Assembly (NCBI RefSeq): GCF_003263515.1
Contig: NZ_JYDE01000010.1
Coordinates: forward strand, 1 to 64,000
Length of the DNA stretch: 64,000 nt
Reading direction: 5' to 3'
Source: Rahnella inusitata
GTDB lineage: Bacteria; Pseudomonadota; Gammaproteobacteria; Enterobacterales; Enterobacteriaceae
Part shown: positions 29,095-36,999 of the stretch, piece by piece
Layout of the letters: each line of letters begins with the position of its first letter
Numbering within the stretch: the stretch's first letter is position 1
Made by a program: the position numbers and the translations under genes
Notes under the pieces: generated by a model
The model's database searches: none
The model's input: the letters and a program-made list of their open reading frames with translations, nothing else
What the model was told of the DNA's origin: nothing

Positions 29095-29676
29095 ATGTAC
29101 ACATTTATTAGGGATGCCTCCCCGGCATGTCTCGCTTTGCGCTGGGAAGAGTGGACAGATCGCTACTGCTCCGGTGACAAGGGTTTTAAGTGGTATTCAC
29201 CCAAATGCTACGAAAACGTCCGTCAAAAATTATTCGAATCCAGCCTTCAGCATTGTGCATTCTGTGACGGACTAACGTGTGCTGAAAGCCGCCAGACTAT
29301 CGAACACTTCAAACCAAAAGAACGCCACGCCTTTCCTGAACTGGCATTTCACTGGGCGAATCTTTATCCCTGCTGCGACCGCTGTCAGAGCCAGAAAGGC
29401 AGCCGGTACGATCCCGCACTGCTTAACCCTGACGATCTTGAATATCATTTTGATGATTATTTCGTGGCGAATTATCTGACGGGTGAAATAGAAGTTTCCC
29501 CACTCGCCAGTGCGGAAAACTGTCACAGAGCACATGTTACTCTTGAGTTGTACGGACTAAATCTGGGTATCAGAACCGCACGCCGTAAGCGTGAAGCGCA
29601 ACTGTTCCAGCACAGAAATCCGGAAAGAGAACCCTTAGATGACTTCAGCTATCGCTATTTCCTCAAGAACTGTTGA
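29095..29676 (+). CDS. ptuB: PtuB-like HNH endonuclease, Septu-type defence
   Basis: A 193-residue HNH nuclease. Zinc cysteine pairs are C54/C57 (HCAFCDG) and C94/C97 (CCDRC). The catalytic-type residues are H71 in TIEHFKPK and N89 in WANLYPCC. This is the compact HNH type (TIGR02646-like) found with AAA ATPases in Septu and some retron systems. AAGGA precedes the ATG. In Septu the nuclease is thought to be held by the ATPase and to act during phage infection; that role is inferred here from the gene pair. Confidence 0.8.
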   Translation: MYTFIRDASPACLALRWEEWTDRYCSGDKGFKWYSPKCYENVRQKLFESSLQHCAFCDGLTCAESRQTIEHFKPKERHAFPELAFHWANLYPCCDRCQSQKGSRYDPALLNPDDLEYHFDDYFVANYLTGEIEVSPLASAENCHRAHVTLELYGLNLGIRTARRKREAQLFQHRNPEREPLDDFSYRYFLKNC

Positions 29677-29740
29677 GGTAAACCCTCTAAGCACCCCGTG
29701 CCTTTAGACAATTTCGGATTCGCTGCTGTTATCTGGTTCT

Positions 29741-29762
29741 AAGCCCCGTATAACAGGGGCTT
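29741..29762. repeat. Stem-loop between ptuB and sodA
   Basis: AAGCCCC (29741-29747) and GGGGCTT (29756-29762) pair around an 8-nt loop. There is no T run, so its value as a terminator of the ptuAB transcript is uncertain. Confidence 0.45.
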
Positions 29763-29791
29763 ACAAGTACCCGCACAAAGTGCGGAGCATA

Positions 29792-29810
29792 GATAATCAT
29801 TTTCAATATC
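29792..29810. promoter_or_regulatory. Fur box upstream of sodA
   Basis: GATAATCATTTTCAATATC matches 15 of 19 positions of the Fur consensus GATAATGATAATCATTATC. It overlaps the candidate sodA -35 element, so iron-loaded Fur should repress sodA, as is known in E. coli. Confidence 0.75.
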
Positions 29811-29827
29811 ATTTAATTAACTATAAT
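29800..29827 (+). promoter_or_regulatory. sodA sigma-70 promoter
   Basis: TTTTCA (29800-29805), a 16-bp spacer, and a perfect TATAAT (29822-29827), 63 bp before the sodA ATG. The -35 lies inside the Fur box. Confidence 0.6.
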
Positions 29828-29890
29828 GATCCGACTGATTACGCGGTGCTCACAATGACGGTGCCGCCCTACACTATGGAGACGATGAAC

Positions 29891-30511
29891 ATGAGTTATT
29901 CACTGCCATCACTGCCTTACGCATACGACGCACTCGAACCGCATTTCGACAAAGAAACGATGGAAATCCATCACTCTAAACATCACCAGGCGTACGTGAA
30001 CAACGCTAACGCTGCACTGGAAAGCCTGCCAGAACTGGCGAAACTTTCTGTTGAAGAGCTGATCGCTAACCTGGACAAAGTCCCTGCGGATAAGAAAGTC
30101 GCACTGCGTAACAACGCAGGTGGCCACGCTAACCACAGCCTGTTCTGGAAAGGCCTGAAAACCGGCACCACCTTACAGGGTGAACTGAAATCCGCTATCG
30201 AACGCGATTTCGGCAGCGTTGAGGCGTTCAAAGAAACTTTCGAAAAAGCAGCAACCACTCGTTTCGGCTCAGGCTGGGCGTGGCTGGTTCTGAAAGATGG
30301 CAAACTGGCTGTCGTTTCAACTGCTAACCAGGACAGCCCGCTGATGGGCGAAGCCGTTTCTGGCGCTTCCGGTTACCCGCTGTTGGGTCTGGATGTGTGG
30401 GAACACGCTTACTACCTGAAATATCAGAACAAACGCCCTGACTACATCAAAGCATTCTGGGATGTAGTGAACTGGGACGAAGCAGCAAAACGTCTGGCTG
30501 AAGCGAAATAA
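29891..30511 (+). CDS. sodA: Superoxide dismutase, manganese type
   Basis: Cytoplasmic Mn superoxide dismutase, 206 residues as in E. coli SodA. It starts [20 protein letters not shown]. Metal ligands are the histidines in [15 protein letters not shown] and NHSLFW and the Asp/His of [19 protein letters not shown]. The open frame extends 37 codons upstream through the promoter, but ATG at 29891 with GGAGA upstream gives the conserved N-terminus. Fur box and promoter upstream and a clean terminator downstream make it monocistronic. Confidence 0.96.
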   Translation: MSYSLPSLPYAYDALEPHFDKETMEIHHSKHHQAYVNNANAALESLPELAKLSVEELIANLDKVPADKKVALRNNAGGHANHSLFWKGLKTGTTLQGELKSAIERDFGSVEAFKETFEKAATTRFGSGWAWLVLKDGKLAVVSTANQDSPLMGEAVSGASGYPLLGLDVWEHAYYLKYQNKRPDYIKAFWDVVNWDEAAKRLAEAK

Positions 30512-30553
30512 TTTCGCACTGCCGCCCGTAACGGGCACGATGTTTTCGCCAAT

Positions 30554-30578
30554 GGCGGGTCTGTGACCCGCCTTTTTT
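30554..30578 (+). terminator. Intrinsic terminator of sodA
   Basis: GGCGGGTC (30554-30561) pairs with GACCCGCC (30565-30572) around a TGT loop, followed by six T, 42 bp after the sodA stop. Confidence 0.93.
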
Positions 30579-30695
30579 ATGCGTGTAATATGCTGAAAAC
30601 GTTACCCTGATCACCATAATCAAGTGAATCATTTTTTTGTACCCCGCTTTTTTCTGACTTTGCTCTCATTTATCAAAAATACACCGCAGCCCCTA

Positions 30696-30722
30696 TAAAG
30701 TTTATTTTTACTCCACCGATAG
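30696..30722 (+). promoter_or_regulatory. Flagellar sigma-28 (FliA) promoter for the second chemoreceptor
   Basis: TAAAGTTT (perfect -35 element), 11 bp, ACCGATAG (consensus GCCGATAA, two mismatches at its ends), 62 bp before the chemoreceptor ATG. Confidence 0.88.
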
Positions 30723-30784
30723 ATTGTTCACAAAGGCGTCACAAAACCGCTAATTTTCGCAGGGATGTACTACGGAGAACGATT

Positions 30785-32728
30785 ATGGGTAACGGCACGG
30801 GTCTTTCGCAGTGGATGAATAATCTCAAGGTCGGCACCAAATTGGGCCTCGGATTTGGGTTGGTTTTATTGATCGCCGCCGTGATCACCGTGGCGGGCAT
30901 GGTCAAACTGAATGACATCAGCCAGCGCGCTGAGAAAGTCGATTTCAGTAATCAGATGAATGCGTTACTTAATGATGCCCGTCTGAGCCGCACGCTCTAT
31001 CAGCTTAAGTACGACCCTACCTATCTCCAGCAGAATCAGGAAAAGATCAACGCCCTGTCGCAGCTGGTCGCTCAGTCAAAAGGCAAGCTGGAATGGGATG
31101 CCACCAGCCTGGCCAATCTCGATCAGGTGCCGGTGAAAATCCAGGAATATCAGCAGGCGCAGGACGCGTTTAAAAAGGCCGTCGATAAAAAAGACGCCGT
31201 GCGCGCCAGCTGGAATCTTTCTGAAACAGAAGCCGTGGTGAAACGCTTACAAGATCAGCTGCGCGTGGAAGATGCCGATCCGTCCATCCGCCTTTCTCTG
31301 GCCGAAGTGATTCAGAAACTGATCAGCGTGCGTTACGACGTACGCGGGCTGTTACTCAATATGGATAAAGAATCCGAAACCACATTGCTGAAGGCCATTG
31401 ACGATACCCAGGCCAATGCCAAAAAACTGAACGCGCTGTTGCTGCCGAATCAGCAGGCTACGCTGGCACCGCTGATGAGCGCACTGGCAGATTATAAAAG
31501 CCACGTCGTGGCCTATATGCCTGCCTATGAAGAAGAGCAGAGAAACTCGCAGCTGCTGTCGGTCAAAGCCAGTGAGATGAATACGCTGGTAGGCAAAATC
31601 TTCAAAAATGAGCTGGCAAATACGCATCTCGATATCAGCCGCGCGCAGTTAATGATGATGGTGATAACGCTGACAGTGCTGCTGGCCGGGATTTTGATCG
31701 CATGGCGGATCACCCGTCAGATTACTCAGCCGCTGCGCGCCACCTTGCAGACCGCCGAGCTGATTGCCAAAGGCGATCTGACCGCTGCACATCCGACGAC
31801 GCGTCGCGATGAGCTGGGAATGCTGATGAATGCGGTTGCGGCGATGAGCCAGAACCTCAGCACCATGATTTACGAGATCCGCTCGGGGGTAACGCAGGTC
31901 TCCCACGCGGCTGCGGAAATCGCCGCCGGAAACACCGATTTGTCATCGCGCACCGAACAGCAGGCCGCCGCAGTGGAAGAAACGGCAGCCAGCATGGAAG
32001 AACTGAGCGCGACGGTGAAACAGAACGCCGATAACGCGCATCACGCCAGCAAACTCGCCAGTGAAGCCTCAGGTACTGCCACGCTCGGCGGTAAGCAAGT
32101 CAGCGACGTTGTCGACACCATGCAGCAAATTTCCGGCAGTTCGAAGCGTATTGCTGAAATTACCTCTGTCATCAACGGCATCGCCTTCCAGACCAACATT
32201 CTGGCGCTGAATGCCGCCGTTGAAGCGGCACGCGCCGGTGAACAGGGGCGTGGCTTCTCGGTGGTGGCCTCTGAAGTCCGCACGCTGGCACAGCGCAGCG
32301 CGCAGGCTGCGAAAGAAATCGAAGGGCTGATTGCCGAATCGGTAGAGCGCGTAAATACCGGCGCGAAACTGGTGGAAAACACCGGTCGCACCATGCAGGA
32401 CATCGTCAAATCGGTCTCGCACGTGCGCGATATTATGGGTGAAATTGCTTCTGCGTCTGACGAGCAAAGCCGCGGCATCAGTCAGATTTCGCAGGCGATT
32501 GTCGAGATGGACAGCACCACCCAGCAGAACGCCGCGCTGGTGGAGCAGTCTTCTGCCGCCGCAGACTCTCTGGAAGATCAGGCCGCCACGCTGACACAGG
32601 CGGTATCGGTATTCCGTCTGGCGGACAACCGCAACATGCAGCACGCACCGGCGACCAATACGCTGCGTCGCCCGACGCTGCCACCCGCACAGGGCAAAGG
32701 CAGCCAGGAAAACTGGGAAACTTTCTGA
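30785..32728 (+). CDS. Methyl-accepting chemotaxis protein with a large helical sensor domain
   Basis: A 647-residue chemoreceptor. TM1 lies near residues 18-40 and TM2 near 292-312. Between them is an all-helical periplasmic domain of about 250 residues, whose size and make-up suggest the helical bimodular (HBM, McpS-like) sensor, which binds organic acids in Pseudomonas. A HAMP domain and a signalling hairpin follow, with tip [25 protein letters not shown]. The protein ends ENWETF, the pentapeptide that docks CheR/CheB, so it should be a high-abundance, self-adapting receptor. Driven by a sigma-28 promoter. Confidence 0.92.
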   Translation: MGNGTGLSQWMNNLKVGTKLGLGFGLVLLIAAVITVAGMVKLNDISQRAEKVDFSNQMNALLNDARLSRTLYQLKYDPTYLQQNQEKINALSQLVAQSKGKLEWDATSLANLDQVPVKIQEYQQAQDAFKKAVDKKDAVRASWNLSETEAVVKRLQDQLRVEDADPSIRLSLAEVIQKLISVRYDVRGLLLNMDKESETTLLKAIDDTQANAKKLNALLLPNQQATLAPLMSALADYKSHVVAYMPAYEEEQRNSQLLSVKASEMNTLVGKIFKNELANTHLDISRAQLMMMVITLTVLLAGILIAWRITRQITQPLRATLQTAELIAKGDLTAAHPTTRRDELGMLMNAVAAMSQNLSTMIYEIRSGVTQVSHAAAEIAAGNTDLSSRTEQQAAAVEETAASMEELSATVKQNADNAHHASKLASEASGTATLGGKQVSDVVDTMQQISGSSKRIAEITSVINGIAFQTNILALNAAVEAARAGEQGRGFSVVASEVRTLAQRSAQAAKEIEGLIAESVERVNTGAKLVENTGRTMQDIVKSVSHVRDIMGEIASASDEQSRGISQISQAIVEMDSTTQQNAALVEQSSAAADSLEDQAATLTQAVSVFRLADNRNMQHAPATNTLRRPTLPPAQGKGSQENWETF

Positions 32729-32737
32729 TCCTCTTTT

Positions 32738-32780
32738 CACCCTGCGCTTCTCCCACACAGCGCGCAGGGTGATTCTTCCT
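32738..32780 (+). terminator. Stem-loop terminator after the second chemoreceptor
   Basis: CACCCTGCGC (32738-32747) pairs with GCGCAGGGTG (32762-32771) around a 14-nt loop, followed by the moderately T-rich ATTCTTCCT. Confidence 0.65.
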
Positions 32781-32840
32781 ACTCATGACATCTGATGCGG
32801 GTTATGCTGAGTTCAACGACTGATTCCGAGCGGAGATCTT

Positions 32841-33521
32841 ATGCATTATCCCGACGTCTATATTGGTGCTGTTGAGAATTACCCTGATTATTCGCCAAGC
32901 GCGATTGCCAAACGTCAGGTCAATGGCGGCATGCCATTAACGCCTCTGGGGCTGGAAGGCGATCAGCAAGCCGAAAAGTCTTACCACGGCGGGACAGACC
33001 GCGCACTTTGCCATTTTCCACGTGAGCACTACGCCTGGCTGCGTCAGCAATTCCCTGAAGAAGAAGAGCGCTTTCATCCGCCCGCCTTTGGCGAAAACTT
33101 GTCCACGCTGGGCATGACCGAAGAAAATGTCTTTATCGGCGATATCTTCCGCTGGGGCGAGGCGCTGATTCAGGTCACGCAGCCACGTGCGCCCTGCTAT
33201 AAGCTGAACCATTTTCTCGACTGCAAAAATCTGGCGCCGTTACTGCAAAGCAGCGGGCGCTGCGGCTGGTTGTATCGCGTGGTGAGCACCGGTAATGTCA
33301 GCGGCGATCGTTCTCTGGAACTGCTGACGCGCAACAGCGACGTTTCGGTGGCCGGGGCAATTTCTATCGCATTCAACATGCCGTTCGATGAAGAACAGTA
33401 TCGCCGTCTGATGTCAGCTGCGGGGATTTCTGCCAGCTGGAGCAAGACAATGCAAATGCGTCTGGTGAACCGCAAGATTGAGGATTTTGGACGGAGATTA
33501 TTTGGGACCGAAGGGAAATAA
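32841..33521 (+). CDS. yiiM: MOSC domain protein YiiM
   Basis: A 226-residue soluble MOSC-domain protein (molybdenum cofactor sulfurase C-terminal domain). The conserved active-site part is PRAPCYKLNHFL, with the cysteine expected to contact the cofactor, preceded by KSYHGGTDRALCHFPREHY and FGENLSTLGM. E. coli YiiM reduces N-hydroxylated bases such as 6-N-hydroxylaminopurine. In E. coli it lies near sodA as well, which supports the assignment. Confidence 0.92.
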   Translation: MHYPDVYIGAVENYPDYSPSAIAKRQVNGGMPLTPLGLEGDQQAEKSYHGGTDRALCHFPREHYAWLRQQFPEEEERFHPPAFGENLSTLGMTEENVFIGDIFRWGEALIQVTQPRAPCYKLNHFLDCKNLAPLLQSSGRCGWLYRVVSTGNVSGDRSLELLTRNSDVSVAGAISIAFNMPFDEEQYRRLMSAAGISASWSKTMQMRLVNRKIEDFGRRLFGTEGK

Positions 33522-33616
33522 ACTTGCTCCTCCTTCTGCGAAAAGGGGAGCAAGTGAGGGGTATTGTAAAAGACAGAGATGCCCTTAATACCCCAACCCA
33601 CCCCTTCGCAGGGGTG
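33522..33616. repeat. Two stem-loops between convergent yiiM and yibL
   Basis: ACTTGCTCC (33522-33530) pairs with GGAGCAAGT (33547-33555), starting directly at the yiiM stop. CACCCC (33599-33604) pairs with GGGGTG (33611-33616) around TTCGCA. The second has the same core (CCCCTTCGCAG) as a hairpin after glyS at 47280. They probably form 3' ends of the two convergent transcripts. Confidence 0.6.
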
Positions 33617-33626
33617 AGAATTAAAA

Positions 33627-33989
33627 TCAGAACGCTTTCTTAGCGAAACCGGTGACCACTTTCAGGCCCATTTCGCGGCCCAGCGCTGTCATCGGGTGAA
33701 CCACGACGATACCGCGTACGGTTTTCTTCAGCGTGCCCATATCAGCCTGTTCTTTCTTGGTGATTTCACGGCTGAACGGCAGCTGCTCCAGCTTCTGCGC
33801 TTCGGTGCTGAGTTTTTTAACCCGCACATCTTTCAGACGCGCAATTTCAGCGGCCAGCTTTTCTTTCTCTTCTTCGTGCTTGGCGATCAGGTCAGAATTA
33901 CCCTGCTGGATAACCGTAGGGTCTTTGTGATTCAGGGCATCAAGCATGTCGCTGAGGCGTTTAATCTCGGCTTTTTCGATTTCTTTCAT
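33627..33989 (-). CDS. yibL: YibL family ribosome-associated protein
   Basis: A 120-residue protein, the length of E. coli YibL. The N-terminal half is a charged coiled coil ([43 protein letters not shown]). The C-terminal half carries [37 protein letters not shown], nearly invariant in the family. YibL co-purifies with ribosomes in E. coli; its role is unclear. ATG at 33989 matches the E. coli start. The open frame extends six codons upstream. Confidence 0.9.
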   Translation of the reverse strand: MKEIEKAEIKRLSDMLDALNHKDPTVIQQGNSDLIAKHEEEKEKLAAEIARLKDVRVKKLSTEAQKLEQLPFSREITKKEQADMGTLKKTVRGIVVVHPMTALGREMGLKVVTGFAKKAF

Positions 33990-34078
33990 GGTGTCAGATC
34001 CGTTCATGCCGCAGCGGGCAAAACTGTAAATTGGGAATAATAACCGTCAGTGTATCAGGAAGTGGGCAATTCTTCAGC

Positions 34079-35557
34079 TCACTCCTGCGTTTCTGCCAGC
34101 CCCGGAGGTAAACCGCACATCTCACAGGCGCGCTGACCGATGCGGATCATGGCCGAAATATACCGCGTGTCGAAGACATAACAGCAGGATAACCGCAGGC
34201 CGTTGGTGTAGCGGCCGCTCGGCGAATAAAGCTGACCGGGCGTCATGCAGATTTTATCCTCTAATAGTTGGCGGAATAGCGTCACGCAATCGACGCCCGC
34301 CGGGAAATCCACCCAAATCACGAAGCCGCCCGCCGGTTGTGTGGCACGGGTTCCTTGCGGGAAATGCCGCGCGATCAGCGCACGCGCCTGTTCGACCTGG
34401 GAGGCATACCGGCGGCGAAGCGCACGCAGATGATGGTCATAGCCGCCTGACTCCAGAAATACCGTCAGCGTTTGCGAGAGCAGCGCAGATTCGGCCATCG
34501 ATGAGACCGCTTTCAGCTTGTGCAGCTTCGCGGCAAAGCGCCCACCTTCCATCCAGCCGATACGAAAATCTGGCGCCAGCGTTTTGGTAAAACTGGTGCA
34601 AAACAGGATCCAGCCATCTCTGTCGAACGCTTTCACCGCCGGGGACAGCGTCGCGCCGAACTGAATTTCCGCATACAGGCCATCTTCAATCAGCGGCACC
34701 TGATGATCGTTCATCATCCGCGCCAGCCGTTTTTTCGCGGCTAACGGCATGGTGAAGCCCAGCGGATTTTGCGCCGTCGGCATGGCGATCACCGCATTCA
34801 GACGTTTTTCGCTGAGCAGCATTTCCAGCACGTCCAGCGAAAGGCCGGTTTGCGGATCGGTCGGGATTTCCACCGCTTTCAGCCCCAGACTGGCGAGCAG
34901 CGGCAGCAGATAGAAATAGGTCGGCGTCTCCAGCCCCACACTGTCGCCGGGCTGCGTGGTCACGCGCAGCGCCAGTTGTAACGCTTCCATACAACCGTGC
35001 GTAATGGTGATGTCAGTCGGCTCTAAAATCATCCCAAGCGTCAGCGCCCGGCGGGCGATCTGCTGTCGCAGCGGCGGATGCCCCGGTGGCAGGGCGTATT
35101 GGCCAATCAGATTGGGCTGGCGGCGCAGCAGAGACGACATAATACGCCCCAGTTTCCCGCTCGGATAAAAGTCATTGGACTGCGGGCAGGCCAGCGACAA
35201 ATTGGTGTAGGTCGGGTCGATTTGCGCGGCGAACACTTTGTCGATGAGATCCAGCACTTCATCCGCCGGTTCAGCCGCCTGCGTGTGTTGCTGCTCCTGC
35301 GGCTGATGCTGTTCAAGCGCAGGCAGAGCTGCTCGCACGTAAAAGCCGGATTGCGGCCGCGCCTCGATAAATCCGCGATCTTCCAGCCGCCGGTACGCCG
35401 CCACCACGGTATTAATACTGACTGACCAGGTCTGCGCGCTGCGTCGCACTGAGGGCAAACGACTGCCCGGCGCGAGCGTGCCACGGCGGATGGCTTCGGC
35501 CAGTTGTTCCGCCAGCTGGTTGTAACGAGTATCAGTCAGATCCGCGGTATCAGTCAT
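34079..35557 (-). CDS. MocR/PdxR-type GntR regulator with aminotransferase domain (YdcR-like)
   Basis: A 492-residue regulator. A GntR winged helix (about residues 10-80, with LAEAIRRGTLAPGSRLPSVRRSAQTWSVSINTVVAAYRRLEDRGFIEARPQSGFYV) is joined by a Q-rich linker (residues 83-100) to a fold-type I aminotransferase domain that binds pyridoxal phosphate. The PLP-lysine is likely in CTSFTKTLAPDFRIGW. Such regulators often sense an amino acid-like compound. It is divergent from a LysE-family exporter, its likely target, with direct repeats between them. Confidence 0.88.
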   Translation of the reverse strand: MTDTADLTDTRYNQLAEQLAEAIRRGTLAPGSRLPSVRRSAQTWSVSINTVVAAYRRLEDRGFIEARPQSGFYVRAALPALEQHQPQEQQHTQAAEPADEVLDLIDKVFAAQIDPTYTNLSLACPQSNDFYPSGKLGRIMSSLLRRQPNLIGQYALPPGHPPLRQQIARRALTLGMILEPTDITITHGCMEALQLALRVTTQPGDSVGLETPTYFYLLPLLASLGLKAVEIPTDPQTGLSLDVLEMLLSEKRLNAVIAMPTAQNPLGFTMPLAAKKRLARMMNDHQVPLIEDGLYAEIQFGATLSPAVKAFDRDGWILFCTSFTKTLAPDFRIGWMEGGRFAAKLHKLKAVSSMAESALLSQTLTVFLESGGYDHHLRALRRRYASQVEQARALIARHFPQGTRATQPAGGFVIWVDFPAGVDCVTLFRQLLEDKICMTPGQLYSPSGRYTNGLRLSCCYVFDTRYISAMIRIGQRACEMCGLPPGLAETQE

Positions 35558-35582
35558 GGTGTCAGTTCCGTGAAAAAGGGAT

Positions 35583-35647
35583 GGGTACAGTGTGCGTCAT
35601 CTCAATCTGTAACCCTGACAATAGCGTATTTCTGGTTCTGTTACCCT
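35583..35647. promoter_or_regulatory. Candidate MocR operator: two direct repeats and one inverted half-site
   Basis: TCTGTAACCCT (35606-35616) and TCTGTTACCCT (35637-35647) are direct repeats with one mismatch, 31 bp apart (about three helical turns). GGGTACAG at 35583-35590 resembles the same half-site inverted. They lie between the divergent MocR regulator and LysE exporter genes. MocR-type regulators are known to bind spaced direct repeats. Confidence 0.6.
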
Positions 35648-35700
35648 CCCATACAACACTTTATTCTGGTTATCTGGAATACAGGGGAGCAGGAAAGAAA

Positions 35701-36309
35701 ATGATAGATACCGCTTTTGTCAGTTACGTCACCGTGATGTCGATTACGCCGGGCCCGAACAATCTGCTGCTGGCGGCTTCGGGCGTGAATTTCGGGCTGC
35801 GGCGCAGCGTGCCGATGATGCTCGGGATAACACTCGGCTGCGTCGTGCAATGTGCGCTGATGACCTCAATGCTGGCGATTTTACTGAGCTGGATGAACGC
35901 CGTACGCCTGCCGATGGCGGTCGTCGGCTGTGCCTATTTGTTCTGGCTGTCGTGGAAAATCTACCGTTCCGGCACGCCGAAAGAAGGTGAGAAACAGCAA
36001 CCGATGAACATGGTCGGCGGCGCGCTGTTTCAGGCGATCAACCCGAAAGCCTGGCTGATGGCCACCAACGTGGCGATCCTGTTTACGCCGCCGGACGGCA
36101 ATATGCTGCATCACACGCTGCTGATTTGCGTCGGCTTCGCGCTGATCAACCTGCCGTGCATTCTGGTGTGGGTGGTGATGGGTGACAGGTTACGTCAGGC
36201 GTTACGCGTTGAGTGGAAGCTGAAACTGTTCAATACAATCATGGGCGGCATGATGGCGCTCACCGCGCTGTGGCTGCTGGTCGGGGAAGTGCGTCATGCG
36301 ATGATGTAA
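35701..36309 (+). CDS. LysE/RhtB family amino-acid exporter
   Basis: A 202-residue LysE-superfamily exporter with the family N-terminus VMSITPGPNNLLLAASGVNFGLRRS and the central QAINPKAWLMA. About six TM helices are predicted. It is divergent from the MocR-type regulator, a pairing that usually means the regulator senses the exported amino acid or its analogue. The frame extends 40 codons upstream through the operator region; ATG at 35701 gives the usual N-terminus. Confidence 0.9.
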   Translation: MIDTAFVSYVTVMSITPGPNNLLLAASGVNFGLRRSVPMMLGITLGCVVQCALMTSMLAILLSWMNAVRLPMAVVGCAYLFWLSWKIYRSGTPKEGEKQQPMNMVGGALFQAINPKAWLMATNVAILFTPPDGNMLHHTLLICVGFALINLPCILVWVVMGDRLRQALRVEWKLKLFNTIMGGMMALTALWLLVGEVRHAMM

Positions 36310-36314
36310 GCAGG

Positions 36315-36863
36315 TTATTTCTGCACGGGAGATAAACGTGACGGCTGCTGATTGCTGATGTGGGCGATAAGGCCGGTCACGGAAAGCACCATGGTAGAGC
36401 GGACGATTTGCTGATAACGCTGGCGTTGCATGGCAATCAGCGATTCGTCGGCTTCGCCGGGTTTCAGGAACGTCGGCGCTGGCGGTAACTCCGTCACGCA
36501 GTGCAATTCCCCGAACGGCCCCAGAATTTCATCGTCGGTAAAACGGTACTCTTCGCCGTCGTAGTTCAGCTCTTCACGCAGCGCCATCAATAATTCTGCA
36601 TCTTCATATTCATGACGGCTGATGACACCCAGCGCATAAATCAGTTTAAGACGCACGGACAGATCGCCCAGCGGACCGGTGCCGGTCAGCAACGGTTCGA
36701 CCGCGTATTTCACCGCGTAATCGTCTTTGCGAAAAACCTGCACCACCAGAATATCCAGCGCTTCGGCCAGTAATTCGACGGACGTCATCAAAAAGCTGCG
36801 CACGGTTTTACCCGCATTGAGCTTCTCGAGGACACGGTTTTCAAATGCCTGAGCTTTTTCCAT
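36315..36863 (-). CDS. mtlR: Mannitol operon repressor MtlR
   Basis: A 182-residue regulator (E. coli MtlR 195 aa) that represses the mannitol operon. It is almost collinear with the E. coli protein as recalled: AFENRVLEKLNAGKTVRSFLMTSVELLAEAL, VFRKDDYAVKYAVEPLL, GPLGDLSVRLKLIYALGVI, DDEILGPFGELHCV. MtlR has no classical DNA-binding motif. The start is uncertain: ATG at 36863 is used, but the frame is open to a TTG at 36986. It is the third gene of mtlA-mtlD-mtlR, 136 bp after mtlD with a hairpin between. Confidence 0.88.
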   Translation of the reverse strand: MEKAQAFENRVLEKLNAGKTVRSFLMTSVELLAEALDILVVQVFRKDDYAVKYAVEPLLTGTGPLGDLSVRLKLIYALGVISRHEYEDAELLMALREELNYDGEEYRFTDDEILGPFGELHCVTELPPAPTFLKPGEADESLIAMQRQRYQQIVRSTMVLSVTGLIAHISNQQPSRLSPVQK

Positions 36864-36928
36864 TGGGCTTTCTTGCAATAAAGAACCGATGCTTTTAACG
36901 CCCTTGGCGTCATCCCTGAAACACACAT

Positions 36929-36953
36929 GTCGGGCAGTCACTGCCTGCCCGAC
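36929..36953. repeat. Intercistronic stem-loop between mtlD and mtlR
   Basis: GTCGGGCAG (36929-36937) and CTGCCCGAC (36945-36953) form a perfect 9-bp stem with a 7-nt loop. It lies 47 bp after the mtlD stop on the minus strand. No T run follows, so it may protect the upstream mRNA or attenuate read-through into mtlR rather than terminate. Confidence 0.65.
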
Positions 36954-36999
36954 AGGGCTTTCTTTGCCTGGTGTTGGCGAAATCAAAACGAACGCAGTA

